DNA of 64,000 nt, taken from assembly GCA_049578505.1 (NCBI GenBank), contig JBAUMC010000086.1, positions 35,093 to 99,092 of the forward strand, in the 5' to 3' direction. The first letter of the stretch is position 1; each line of letters begins with the position of its first letter. This DNA is from JAGVPT01 sp049578505 (GTDB taxonomy: Bacteria; Bacteroidota; Ignavibacteria; UBA10030; UBA8401). Below, one piece after another: positions 26,453 to 35,872 of this stretch. Made by a program: the position numbers and the translations under genes. Below the pieces are notes generated by a model, which was given only the letters and a program-made list of their open reading frames with translations, was not told the origin of the DNA and ran no database searches.

Positions 26453-27880
26453 ATGAAAACACACGTAGCGGAAAAGGTTATTCCCTCCTCGGAAGGACAC
26501 GCCAACAGTCGAAAGGGCTCACAAGAGCTGACGCCGACTCAGATCGTTCGCGAGCTTGATAAGTATATCATCGGGCAACACGACGCAAAAAAATCGGTAG
26601 CCATCGCGCTACGGAACCGTTGGCGGCGCCTTCAGGTGCCGGAAAATCTCCGCGAAGAGATTATGCCAAACAATATCATTCTGATCGGGCCGACCGGCGT
26701 GGGGAAAACAGAGATCGCGCGACGGCTTGCCAAACTGTCGAACGCGCCTTTCATTAAAGTGGAAGCGTCGAAGTTCACCGAAGTCGGCTACGTCGGACGA
26801 GACGTCGACTCGATGATCAGGGATTTAACGGAACTTGCCGTCGTAATGGTAAAATCTGAAAAAACCGGCGAGGTACAGGAGAAAGCGGAACATCTTGCCG
26901 AGGAACGGATTCTTGACATTCTTATCCCTTCCGTCCGTAAATCAAAGTCCGACGCAAATGCTCCCCCTGAGACTCCGTCGGACGAAGAACTAAACGAAAA
27001 GACTCGTGAACGGTTCAGGGAAAAAATCAAAGCCGGACAGCTCGACGACAGGATTATCGAGCTTGACGTGCCGACCGATCAATTTCCCGCCATGCAAATC
27101 CTCGGTCCGATGAACCTTGAAGAGATCGGGGTGAATCTTCAGGACGTCTTCGGCAATTTGATGCCAAAAAAAATGAAAAAAAGGAAACTTTCAATCGCAG
27201 ACGCCAAGAAGATTCTCGTTCAAGAAGAAGCGCAGAAGTTGATCGACCAGGATGCGGCAATTAAGGAGGCAATCCACAGACTTGAAAACTCAGGCATTGT
27301 ATTTTTAGACGAAGTGGACAAAATTGCCGGAAACAGGGGCGCTACAGGAGGCCCCGATGTTTCACGGGAAGGTGTCCAGCGGGATTTACTCCCTATCGTC
27401 GAAGGGTCAACAGTTGCGACAAAATACGGTATGGTCCGAACGGACCACGTATTGTTCATTGCTTCGGGCGCATTTCATGTGTCTAAACCCTCCGACCTGA
27501 TACCCGAGCTCCAAGGCAGGTTCCCGATTCGCGTTGAATTAAAGAGTTTGACTGAAGAAGATTTCGTGAAAATACTCACATTACCCCAGAACGCACTTAT
27601 TAAACAATACACTGCCCTCCTGAAAACTGACGGAATCGAGATAGAATTTACAGACGATGCAATCCGGACCATCGCACGTATCGCAACTCAAGTAAACGAA
27701 GAAGTGGAAAATATCGGCGCCCGCCGGCTTCACACCATCATGACTTCGCTCCTAGAGGAAATTCTCTTCGCGGCTCCTGAAAAAGTGTCGTCAACGAAAT
27801 TGACTATTACAAAAGAAATGGTCGAAGAGAAACTCAATACAATCGTCAAGGACAAAGACTTGAGCAGGTTTATACTGTGA
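26453..27880 (+). CDS. hslU: ATP-dependent protease ATPase subunit HslU
   Basis: A 475-residue AAA+ unfoldase that feeds substrates to HslV. Walker A is GPTGVGKTEIARRL (about 79), Walker B is FLDEVDKIAG (about 283) and sensor 2 is GARRLHTI. An intermediate I-domain (about 110-270) inserts between them, with PGRDVDSM-like pore sequence GYVGRDVDS. The C-terminal LSRFIL docks into HslV pockets. The ATG at 26453 is favoured; an in-frame TTG at 26435 would overlap hslV. Confidence 0.96.
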   Translation: MKTHVAEKVIPSSEGHANSRKGSQELTPTQIVRELDKYIIGQHDAKKSVAIALRNRWRRLQVPENLREEIMPNNIILIGPTGVGKTEIARRLAKLSNAPFIKVEASKFTEVGYVGRDVDSMIRDLTELAVVMVKSEKTGEVQEKAEHLAEERILDILIPSVRKSKSDANAPPETPSDEELNEKTRERFREKIKAGQLDDRIIELDVPTDQFPAMQILGPMNLEEIGVNLQDVFGNLMPKKMKKRKLSIADAKKILVQEEAQKLIDQDAAIKEAIHRLENSGIVFLDEVDKIAGNRGATGGPDVSREGVQRDLLPIVEGSTVATKYGMVRTDHVLFIASGAFHVSKPSDLIPELQGRFPIRVELKSLTEEDFVKILTLPQNALIKQYTALLKTDGIEIEFTDDAIRTIARIATQVNEEVENIGARRLHTIMTSLLEEILFAAPEKVSSTKLTITKEMVEEKLNTIVKDKDLSRFIL

Positions 27881-27891
27881 CAACGGCGCTT

Positions 27892-27977
27892 GCAGATGTC
27901 GGACATCCTTTCATTGGATGGTATGATGCGTTACTCGAGTGTTGATGAGTTCAATTTATCAGGTGTCCGACATCTGC
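27892..27977. repeat. Dispersed inverted repeat, GTGTCCGACATCT family, copy 1
   Basis: GCAGATGTCGGACA (27892-27905) is mirrored by GGTGTCCGACATCTGC (27962-27977), with 14 perfectly paired bases around a 56-base centre. A related copy is at 49957-50036. It lies just after hslU. Confidence 0.8.
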
Positions 27978-27989
27978 GGAAAATACAAA

Positions 27990-28016
27990 GGCCCGTCCTG
28001 CAATGCAAGACGGGCC
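27990..28016. terminator. Hairpin between convergent hslU and the DUF5723 gene
   Basis: GGCCCGTC (27990-27997) pairs with GACGGGCC (28009-28016) around an 11-base loop. The T-run is weak on both strands (CTTCCGTCT on plus, TTTGTATTTT on minus). It probably ends both converging transcripts. Confidence 0.65.
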
Positions 28017-28041
28017 CTTCCGTCTAAAGTACGTTACACTG

Positions 28042-29520
28042 TCAAATCCTGAATCGCATCCCTAAGGTGAACGACGCATCGCGGAAACTGTTAGGATTCG
28101 TAAGAAGCGAGATACTCTCCGTCCCGAGGTCTAAATCCCACACCGGCGTGTTAATCCCTACACCAACCGACCAGAAAAACCCGTCTCGACCTCCGAAAGA
28201 AATTCCGGTTCGAATCGGGAGCGCTCCGAAAGGACGGTATTCCGTCCCTAACGAAACGCGGGGTATTGTAGAATTTCCCGGTTCATTGTTGAACCCAACG
28301 TTGAAGTCCGCAGCAATAAGAAGCTGACCTGGGAAATAAGAAATAAACGCAGCTTTGTCGACTTGAAATGCCCCGCCAATGTGCAACGCTGTAGGAAGAC
28401 TTGTTGTAAAGGAGGTAGTGTCGTGCGTCTGGCCTTTAAACGCGTTCTTTAGCGAATCTTGCTGACGAATAATATCCGAAATCGAGAAGCCGCCGTTTCC
28501 AATAATGAACTTCGTGTTTTGATTCCATGTTACTTTTCCAATATCGGTAACACTGACTCCGAAGCGGAGTGCTTGAAAGACCTCACCGGAGAGACCAAGA
28601 TCAAAACCGAGCCCGGTGCCTGCAGGTTTACTGATGAAATCCGAGGGACTGGCACCGCTAAAGTTCACATTCGATTCACGTTGGATAAAATTGACGTTTC
28701 CAGTAGCCGGCTCAGTTGCGAGGACGCTGTCATTTCCTGAAGTCGTAGGTTTATAGGTAGGAACGACTTGAATACTGCCGGCGTAATGATCTGTTCCAGT
28801 ATAGCCGAAGCCCTGAACGTATTTTACTCCGACACCAACCGCGACATTCTTTAAAAATTCTACGTTCAACGGCAAGATGCGAGCATATGAAAGATTATAC
28901 TCTCGCAACCACGACGCCTTTACCGACGTATTGTCAAAGGAGTACGTGGCTCCTGTCGCGGGAAACGCGTCAAGCAACATTTTCAGGTAGCCCTCAGGCA
29001 TGTCGAGGTTTACGCCAACCTGGTCGCTGACTGAAAAGCCGATACCTCCGAGCGCCGCGCCCTGAGCCGTAAACCCGAATTCCGTAACGGCGAAATTAAC
29101 TTGCGTATGCGAAATCCCTCCCGGAAACAAACCGAGAATTTCATCCTTGTCGGATTGCGAAAGTGTTTTTCCAACTCTCACGCCGGTCGGTTTGCCGTCC
29201 ATGCCAAGACTATCAACTCCTGTAAAGTCGTCCTGATAAATTTTGTAGTTAAGAAAATCGCTCCCCGCTATAACGCCGATGCCGAAGAATGGAGGAATCT
29301 GCAATGTGACATCACTTCCGCGATCGTCGAGCGCAAGGTTCGCCGGATTGAGGCCGATCGCGTCGAGCCCGCGCGACGATGCGGTAAACGTTCTTGCCAT
29401 TCCGACTGTTCTTGCAGAAAAAAGGTCGTTGCCGGCGTTCGATGTGTTCGCAATAACCACACCCAACACTGCAGCAATTATCAAGCTGGTAAAGTGTCGT
29501 TTCTCATTAACGTTGTTCAT
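28042..29520 (-). CDS. DUF5723/PorV-like outer-membrane beta-barrel protein
   Basis: A 492-residue secreted protein with a signal peptide (LIIAAVLGVVIANTSNA). ARTVGMARTFTASSRGLDAIGLNPANLA-like sequence early in the mature part is typical of PorV/FadL-type barrels and DUF5723 proteins of Bacteroidota. Alternating hydrophobic strands run to the C-terminal FTLGMRFRI, a barrel-closing strand ending in an aromatic-x-Ile pattern. The ATG at 29520 has CAGGAG six bases upstream and is preferred to an ATG nine codons earlier. It is preceded 38 bases away by the large secreted protein gene, probably its operon partner. The specific function is unknown. Confidence 0.78.
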   Translation of the reverse strand: MNNVNEKRHFTSLIIAAVLGVVIANTSNAGNDLFSARTVGMARTFTASSRGLDAIGLNPANLALDDRGSDVTLQIPPFFGIGVIAGSDFLNYKIYQDDFTGVDSLGMDGKPTGVRVGKTLSQSDKDEILGLFPGGISHTQVNFAVTEFGFTAQGAALGGIGFSVSDQVGVNLDMPEGYLKMLLDAFPATGATYSFDNTSVKASWLREYNLSYARILPLNVEFLKNVAVGVGVKYVQGFGYTGTDHYAGSIQVVPTYKPTTSGNDSVLATEPATGNVNFIQRESNVNFSGASPSDFISKPAGTGLGFDLGLSGEVFQALRFGVSVTDIGKVTWNQNTKFIIGNGGFSISDIIRQQDSLKNAFKGQTHDTTSFTTSLPTALHIGGAFQVDKAAFISYFPGQLLIAADFNVGFNNEPGNSTIPRVSLGTEYRPFGALPIRTGISFGGRDGFFWSVGVGINTPVWDLDLGTESISLLTNPNSFRDASFTLGMRFRI

Positions 29521-29558
29521 TGTTGTCTCCTGTGAATCGCTGTTCATGAGTGGTATGA

Positions 29559-31829
29559 TTATTTAAGTTTGTCAAAATCGACGTTATAGCGCACACTGAC
29601 GAAGGCTTTTAGTTGCACATAATAACTCTTCTTAAACTCGACCGGCACGTTGCTTCCCGAAGTGTTCAAACGTATCGTAACGGCGGCAAAACTTGCCGGG
29701 TTAATTTTACCAACGTCCGCAGTATCCAGGCTGATCACCGTTCCCGTTAGGCCGATGGGTGAATTAGGGTTGGAAACATAGCGCGCGCTGTCCGCTACTA
29801 TCAATCCAGTTTTAGGCAATGAAAGAAGCACTGCGGTGTCGGGCTTCGATTTATCATAAGCGAGACCCGGCAGAAGTTTTGTACCGACGGTAAGTTGGAG
29901 GGGAAAACCATTGTATATCGTAAAAATCACATTTCCACTGTCGATTTGAGTAAGACTTTGCTTGTCGATCTTATTCCCCGAACTATCCGAGATGACAACG
30001 GTATCTCTAAAAGTACCGTTAATAATGCCGATCGTGACAGGGAATGAAAATTGCATCGACGTAAAAACACTGTCCCCTGTTGCCACCGTCCCAGTGCTGT
30101 CCGCATACTGATAGTATGAGGCGGGGTCGATAACCGCTTGTCCCACAACCTGAAGTTTGGAGGGAAGGCTTCCGCTCCCGGTGCTGAAAAAGCTGGAGAG
30201 GAACTGGTCGATCCCGTTATTGCCGTTACTTGTGCTCTTGTCGAAAACAATCTTTTTTGTCTGGCCCGGATAAATACGAAGTGTGTCAGTCAATCCGCCC
30301 CCCGGCTTAAGATCTTGGGCGACAAGCGTCGCGCGCGGATTCCCAACGCTATCTAATCCGACAACTTTCATCAACAGATCAGTCGGAAACAATCCGGTGC
30401 TGAGTATGTTGAGCGTTATCGACACGGAATCAAACTTGATATTATCAGCCGTAAACTTATTGCCGACATCTCCAATTGAAGCATCGACAGTTTGGTTGAT
30501 CGAAACCACAGTCGGTTTCAGTTTGCCGATGACCTTGCTGAGAACGTACGTTTTCCTGGGTGGGCTCTGGTTATTGTTGAGCGGTGTGACGTCGACCCTG
30601 ACCGAGTCATCCTTTGAAATCACAACCTTCTTTTTCGTTGCTGCCAACGTTTTAATACTAATAGAAAAATGGACGTTTGGAGTAGAGAGGGTATCGGTTT
30701 TACCTCCAACAACGGCAAATTGTTGAGATTGGATGGCATAGTTGCTCATGTTTACAGTTTGAATAAATATGCTATTTGCCGCGATGATTCCGGAGGTATC
30801 GCCAGTAGCATCATTGGTCAACACGAAGGGCTTACCAGTGATCCTGTTGACGAATTCACTCAGCGCAAAATTGACGTGGACGTCGGCAGCAACGCCATTT
30901 GCGATTTTGATTTGAAATTTGCCGTCTTTGAATTCGGCTCGCTTGATTTTTGTAGAATCATCGATAAGTTGGATCGCCGAGTCTGGAATGCTTGCAACCG
31001 GATAATCTGCGTTCAGTTGGACAGCTGCGCTTTGTAACGTTGCCGCCGATCCCACCGAACCTCCATCAATACCTAACTGCGCCGATAGTTGTTCCGTTGA
31101 AGTAATTGTTTTTCCGGTGATGCCCGAAGTTTGGAACGTGAAGTTCATCTTCAAATTAGCGCTCATCAGTTTACCGGAAACGCTTGCTGTGCTGGTGCTG
31201 CTTAGTCCCGCGCCAATTGAAGCAAAAACAAATGTCGCGACTACTGCCCCTCCTTGATCGACGTTGATTAATTGCACACCGGGGTTTTGAATGTTGATGG
31301 CGAATGGGAATGTGTTAGTGATGGTCAACGACATCCTGCCGTTTGCAAAGACAACATAATCGAATGTTGCGCCAAGGTTTGCCAGCGTATCGTTTAGAGT
31401 GGCCGAGGCATCCGGTCCGGGGTACGGAATTGGCGGCGGGTCGACGCCGAAGAGAGCTTTGAAGTTTACAGACACGCTGGGAATTGAAGGGACGCTCAAC
31501 GGCACCAATCCAAGTTTGTTGGCAACGGAGGTAGCTGCAGGTGTCAATTCCGGGAGCACAATCGCGTTCGGTTGGTTGACAAGTGACGACGGCTGATAAA
31601 CGATAGTGCCCGATGACGAATCGACAATGAACTTCGGATCTTTGTCGATCATTTGTTCAAACGTGAAGGTTCGGTCAATGAGCGCGATATTCAAGGGAAC
31701 CTGCCACTGAGGCGCTTTTGGCTCAAGGGGCGCTTTGACACACTGAAAAGAAAACGGAAGCGTAAGGAGAAGAAGAAAAAACAAAATGATTCTTGTTTTT
31801 TCATTTTTCACCCGGGAGAGTAACTTCAT
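29559..31829 (-). CDS. Large secreted, probably lipid-anchored beta-rich protein
   Basis: A 756-residue protein I do not recognise as a named family. The N-terminus is a signal sequence ending in Cys30 (LTLPFSFQC), a lipobox-like site with an unusual Gln before the Cys. The rest is rich in Ser, Thr, Val and short beta strands, with repeated layered domains (e.g. SMTITN-, VTIRLNTSGS- and QFSFPVTIG-type strands), suggesting several immunoglobulin-like sandwiches. It is upstream of the DUF5723 barrel gene in the same transcript, with TAGGAGG before its ATG. The pair may form an envelope unit, the soluble protein working with the barrel. No catalytic motif is visible. Confidence 0.65.
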   Translation of the reverse strand: MKLLSRVKNEKTRIILFFLLLLTLPFSFQCVKAPLEPKAPQWQVPLNIALIDRTFTFEQMIDKDPKFIVDSSSGTIVYQPSSLVNQPNAIVLPELTPAATSVANKLGLVPLSVPSIPSVSVNFKALFGVDPPPIPYPGPDASATLNDTLANLGATFDYVVFANGRMSLTITNTFPFAINIQNPGVQLINVDQGGAVVATFVFASIGAGLSSTSTASVSGKLMSANLKMNFTFQTSGITGKTITSTEQLSAQLGIDGGSVGSAATLQSAAVQLNADYPVASIPDSAIQLIDDSTKIKRAEFKDGKFQIKIANGVAADVHVNFALSEFVNRITGKPFVLTNDATGDTSGIIAANSIFIQTVNMSNYAIQSQQFAVVGGKTDTLSTPNVHFSISIKTLAATKKKVVISKDDSVRVDVTPLNNNQSPPRKTYVLSKVIGKLKPTVVSINQTVDASIGDVGNKFTADNIKFDSVSITLNILSTGLFPTDLLMKVVGLDSVGNPRATLVAQDLKPGGGLTDTLRIYPGQTKKIVFDKSTSNGNNGIDQFLSSFFSTGSGSLPSKLQVVGQAVIDPASYYQYADSTGTVATGDSVFTSMQFSFPVTIGIINGTFRDTVVISDSSGNKIDKQSLTQIDSGNVIFTIYNGFPLQLTVGTKLLPGLAYDKSKPDTAVLLSLPKTGLIVADSARYVSNPNSPIGLTGTVISLDTADVGKINPASFAAVTIRLNTSGSNVPVEFKKSYYVQLKAFVSVRYNVDFDKLK

Positions 31830-32036
31830 ACAGTCCTCCTAATTAAAATGGTGCCACAAGCGATTTTCGGCAATGGGAAGGTTACAGTCGTCTGACTGGT
31901 ATGGCTCATCTGTTCTTAAGGTATATTAACCGACGTCTTTTAATGTTGACGCACGTCATACGATGCGCAGAGGCCATGGAAAGGAAAAATATAGGAGACC
32001 TACGTAATTTATCCGACATTCATTAAGCAACATCTG

Positions 32037-32369
32037 TCAATGAATTTTTTCTTCTTTAGTGGGAAGTTGAAATCCGAAGCTAGGAGTTGGCGGTTCATCA
32101 CCCAAAACTTTTATCTCGCCAAATTTCGATTCGTACTTTTCTATATTATCCTTCAATGCATTCAAGAGCAATCGCCCGTGTTGCGGAGTCATAACAATTC
32201 GGGCAAATACTTTTGCTTTGGGAACCCCGGGGAGAATTCGCGTGAAGTCGATGACAAATTCGGCGGGAGAATGGGTGATGATCGCCAAGTTCGAATAAAT
32301 TCCTTCGGCTTCTTTTTCTCCCAACTCGATATTAATTTGCTGCCCCTGCGGGGGCTGTGGATTGCTCAT
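32037..32369 (-). CDS. DUF3467 family protein
   Basis: A 110-residue DUF3467 protein. The features are INIELGEKEAEGIYSNLA, HSPAEFVIDFTRILPG, KVFARIVMTPQHGRLLLNAL and a proline-rich tail. The family is widespread in Bacteroidota and other bacteria and its function is unknown. The ATG at 32369 is favoured, since GAGAGGAA sits at a suitable distance; the ATG two codons earlier is too close to that site. Confidence 0.87.
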   Translation of the reverse strand: MSNPQPPQGQQINIELGEKEAEGIYSNLAIITHSPAEFVIDFTRILPGVPKAKVFARIVMTPQHGRLLLNALKDNIEKYESKFGEIKVLGDEPPTPSFGFQLPTKEEKIH

Positions 32370-32441
32370 CAACATTTCCTCTCATAAAGAATTGAACACA
32401 CACTATTCATACCTTGCGACAATTGAAGTTGCCCGTCAAAA

Positions 32442-32495
32442 AACCGCAAAGACGCAGAGATTATTATTTGTCGTATTCTAACTCTGCGTCTTCGC
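32442..32495. repeat. Intergenic inverted repeat, CCGCCAAGACGC family, copy 2
   Basis: GCAAAGACGCAGAG (32446-32459) pairs with CTCTGCGTCTTCGC (32482-32495) at 13 of 14 positions. The outer part AACCGCAAAGACGCA resembles the arm of the repeat at 7738-7812. Confidence 0.7.
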
Positions 32496-32543
32496 TCTAA
32501 CAACACTCATGGGGTGATGAGGGGCCCCTTGCTCATCACCGAA

Positions 32544-33947
32544 TTAATTCTTTCCTTGACGAATTGCATCGGCCTTATCATACGCCTGGAGAGCTTTTTC
32601 CTTCATATTGAGGTTCGCGTACACCTGGCCTAACAACTCCCACATCTGGATATCATTCTTTTTTTCCACGACTACACTTTCAAGATACGGCAGCGCCATT
32701 TTGAACTTGTCTTTGAAGGAGACATCATCCTCTTTGCCGGCCGCTTTCAACTGTGCCTGCTCAACGACACCCCAATTGACATACGTTGCGGCCAGGTTGT
32801 ACACGGCTGCGGAAAATGTAGAATCTATGCGCAACACCGCTTTGAATTCTGTAATCGCATCAGAAAACGATGAATCTTTCAGGAAAAAAACACCAAGATT
32901 GTAATGGTCATATTTGCTGTCAGGATATTTTTTCACTCGCTCCGTGAGAAGCGCCCGCGCTTCAGCGTTTCGTTCGGCCCCAATGTATCCGTTCATTAAA
33001 TTTTCGGAAATTTCCTCGTTCTCGGGAAACAGTGCCTGTGCCTTCTTCATTGTGACGACCGCTTTATTGAACTGCTCAACTGCGGATTTTAACAGCGTAG
33101 AATCGATCGCCGGAGTGTAGGGCTTGTCGTCGTCGTATTTCATTTTTGTTACAATGCCATCCTCAACCGATAAGGTCAAATGGTATTTGTCGATCCTCCA
33201 TGTTTCTTTCGTATCACCCCTCTTCGGCTTTGCAGGCTTGCTAATTTTTATCAAAGAATCACCCAACAAATAACTGACATCGGCTGTTTTTATTTTTTCA
33301 TGGATACTGGCCAAATTCTTAATCGTTTCAAACTCCACTCGATGATCCTCCATGAATTTCGTTTTGAGCACGTTTCCGCTGTCAAGATAAATTCTGCCGA
33401 GAAGCTTAGCGGACAATGTGTCCTTCCCTTCTTCAAACGCAATGGTGAACTGAGCGGCTGCATTCGGCATATCGGTGTTGCGGAGATACGCCAAACCGAG
33501 AGTCCGGCGAGTAAAAACACTTTCCGGCAGTACGAAAACGGCCGTTTTAAAGCAAGCTATGGCCGTATCCAAATAGGCTGCTGTGTCCGCAGCTCTATTG
33601 ATAGCGTCGACTCCATGGTTGTACAATTTTCCCCAGGCGCTTAAATTTATTAATTGAATTTCTTTTTGGTGTGTCGGAGCAATAGCCAGCGCGCTATCGA
33701 AGGTTATCTTCATATCCCGATACTCTCCCAGCACATATTGCACCTCTTTACCGAGCAAATAATACGCCTCCTCATCCTTCGGATTTTTTTGAATCTCTTT
33801 TTCGAGTTGCTTCTTAGCGTTCTCGTATTCTTTCCGCTGTAAATATAATTTTGCACTCGTCATTTCAGAAGAAGCGCATTCAAAACCCTGCGTCAGAATT
33901 GCAGCAAGCACAGCCGCAATGAGGCTCAATTTCAGTAGTAGTTTCAT
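32544..33947 (-). CDS. TPR-repeat envelope protein
   Basis: A 467-residue protein with an N-terminal signal sequence ending at Cys24 (LTQGFEC, an atypical lipobox with Glu before Cys). Tetratricopeptide repeats follow: two near residues 30-95 (AKLYLQRKEYENAKKQLEKE), several around 125-180, and a set at 290-465 ending EKALQAYDKADAIRQ. Between them (about 200-275) is a non-TPR insert with a beta-rich KYHLTLSVEDGIVTKMKYDD segment. TPR proteins act as protein-binding scaffolds; here the location would be the periplasm or inner face of the outer membrane. The partner is unknown. Confidence 0.75.
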   Translation of the reverse strand: MKLLLKLSLIAAVLAAILTQGFECASSEMTSAKLYLQRKEYENAKKQLEKEIQKNPKDEEAYYLLGKEVQYVLGEYRDMKITFDSALAIAPTHQKEIQLINLSAWGKLYNHGVDAINRAADTAAYLDTAIACFKTAVFVLPESVFTRRTLGLAYLRNTDMPNAAAQFTIAFEEGKDTLSAKLLGRIYLDSGNVLKTKFMEDHRVEFETIKNLASIHEKIKTADVSYLLGDSLIKISKPAKPKRGDTKETWRIDKYHLTLSVEDGIVTKMKYDDDKPYTPAIDSTLLKSAVEQFNKAVVTMKKAQALFPENEEISENLMNGYIGAERNAEARALLTERVKKYPDSKYDHYNLGVFFLKDSSFSDAITEFKAVLRIDSTFSAAVYNLAATYVNWGVVEQAQLKAAGKEDDVSFKDKFKMALPYLESVVVEKKNDIQMWELLGQVYANLNMKEKALQAYDKADAIRQGKN

Positions 33948-34531
33948 TCGATGTTCCTTAGCTAATTCAGTTTGTTGTATTTGAATATAAAAATCGGTGA
34001 AAATATAAAAAAAATAGGCTTGATAGTCAAACCTTCTTTAATGGAAACGGCAATCTTCTCGCCGGCCTTGACATGGTATTAAAGTCATTCCGCTTCAAAG
34101 GAAGGATACAATAAATCTATGTCTAGAGTTGTTTTCAGATCAATGTGAGAAAAAATCGTCGAGATAATCGTTCAAGGCCTGGGAGTGTTGCTCCTTGCCA
34201 CTTCGTAAAAAATGGCGGACAAATTATCGAGAATTATCTCAATTATGCCGAACGATTCAATGAAATAAATAAAAAGTTGTCCTACATCAACCGCCATGTG
34301 CCCTTGTTCAAAGTTCGGCACTCATCGATCTTGCGCTTGCTCCGAACGGCGACGGAGCCCTCACCCTATTAACTTCGATTTTTCAAAATATTTGGCGGGG
34401 CAAATCGGTCAGGCGCCGGCCGCATTTCATAACTTAAGCGCAACCCAAGGTCTGGGTACGTTGCTTTCCCACAACTATTTCCGTAATTTAACCATAGCAA
34501 ACTGGGGCGAAAAATCTCTGACCGATACCTC
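33948..34531. other. Intergenic region between divergent TPR and nfeD genes
   Basis: 584 bases, AT-rich near the TPR gene start. TTGACA occurs near 34067 but without a convincing -10 partner. A 75-codon plus-strand frame (34145-34372) has no recognisable domain. I see no RNA gene and no repeat. Confidence 0.4.
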
Positions 34532-35827
34532 ATGAAAAGACTCATCGCGTTTTTCCTTCTTATCTTCTCCCAATATGGAATTGCGGGCAACGGCGTTGCC
34601 CTCTTTTTGAAGGTTGACGGTTCAATCAATCCGGCCTCGGCCGATTATCTTCACGAAGGCATCAAGCGCGCAGAGGAGAGAAATGCCGCGTGTGTGGTCG
34701 TCGAGCTGAACACCCCTGGAGGTTTGCTGGAATCAACCCGGATGATTGTGACAGACTTCCTGACGTCAACTGTTCCGGTGATCGTGTACGTTTCCCCTGC
34801 CGGTTCCCGATCGGCGTCTGCGGGCGTGTTCATTACGTTGGCCGCCAACGTCGCAGCCATGGCTCCGGGAACCAATATCGGCGCAGCACACCCGGTGAAC
34901 CTGCAAGGCGGCATGGATTCAACAATGTCGGAAAAAGTCACCAACGATGCGGCGGCGTTCATCAGAACGATTTCGGAAAAGAGGCACCGTAACATTCTTT
35001 GGGCTGAAGAAGCCGTCCGCAAAAGTATTTCCATCACAGAAACGGAAGCACTGAAGAAAAACGTCATCGACTTTATCGCCAAAGACAGAGCTGCACTTTT
35101 GGATTCTTTGGACGGGAGAACAATTTCCACAAGTGACAGAACGATTACGCTTGGCACAAAAAGCGCCTCTATTGAGACATGGGAAATGGGCTGGCGATAT
35201 AAAATTCTCGACATCCTCAGCGACCCGAACATCGCCTACATTTTCATGATGATCGGTCTATACGGTATATTGTTCGAACTTTACAATCCCGGAGCCGTGT
35301 TTCCGGGAGTTGCCGGCGCAATTTCGTTACTCATTGCCTTCTATTCGATGCACACGCTTCCCATCAATTACTCCGGAGCCGCACTCATCCTTCTGGGCAT
35401 CATCCTTTTTCTCCTTGAATTGAAAATTTCCAGTTATGGCTTACTCACAATCGGCGGCTCAATCTCACTTTTTTTAGGTTCCATTATGCTTATCAACACC
35501 GATGGATGGTTTGAATTTCAGGACATCTCACTGAGCGTCATTCTTCCGACCGTTCTTCTTACCGCTGCATTTTTCGTCTTTGCAATCGGTGCCGGGTTGA
35601 AGGCTCAGCGCCGCAAACCGGTAACCGGTACAGAAGGAATTGTCGGCGAGCATGGTATTGCATTTACAAAACTGAATCCAATAGGACAGGTAAAAGTCCT
35701 CGGGGAGATATGGAATGCCGAATGTATCGACGGATCATTGCCGAAAGACTCCGCCGTTGTTGTCGCTGAAGTGCATGGCTTGTCATTAAAGGTAAAAAAG
35801 GACGTCCAGGGCAAATTGCCCTCGTGA
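34532..35827 (+). CDS. NfeD-family ClpP-class membrane serine protease
   Basis: A 431-residue long-form NfeD. After a signal peptide, residues 20-200 form a ClpP-like protease domain: the nucleophile is Ser96 (SRSASAGVF) and the base is Lys135 (MSEKVTNDAA), a Ser-Lys dyad as in archaeal 1510-N. Four membrane segments (about 235-355) and a C-terminal OB-fold NfeD domain (GTEGIVGEHGIAFTKL) follow. In known relatives the protease cleaves the C-terminus of the partner stomatin. The slipin gene 45 bases downstream is that partner, so this is a membrane quality-control pair. Confidence 0.93.
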   Translation: MKRLIAFFLLIFSQYGIAGNGVALFLKVDGSINPASADYLHEGIKRAEERNAACVVVELNTPGGLLESTRMIVTDFLTSTVPVIVYVSPAGSRSASAGVFITLAANVAAMAPGTNIGAAHPVNLQGGMDSTMSEKVTNDAAAFIRTISEKRHRNILWAEEAVRKSISITETEALKKNVIDFIAKDRAALLDSLDGRTISTSDRTITLGTKSASIETWEMGWRYKILDILSDPNIAYIFMMIGLYGILFELYNPGAVFPGVAGAISLLIAFYSMHTLPINYSGAALILLGIILFLLELKISSYGLLTIGGSISLFLGSIMLINTDGWFEFQDISLSVILPTVLLTAAFFVFAIGAGLKAQRRKPVTGTEGIVGEHGIAFTKLNPIGQVKVLGEIWNAECIDGSLPKDSAVVVAEVHGLSLKVKKDVQGKLPS

Positions 35828-35872
35828 GAAAGTAGGAATTTCTCTCAACACTTACCACCAAAAGGAGTTGTT

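Noticed and set aside
31840..31870. TGGCACC on the minus strand upstream of the large secreted protein, resembling a sigma-54 -24 box
   Set aside because: The -12 GC is missing at the required spacing (TAAT instead of TTGC).
34145..34372. 75-codon plus-strand ORF upstream of nfeD
   Set aside because: No domain, no ribosome site, and it lies in a divergent intergenic region.
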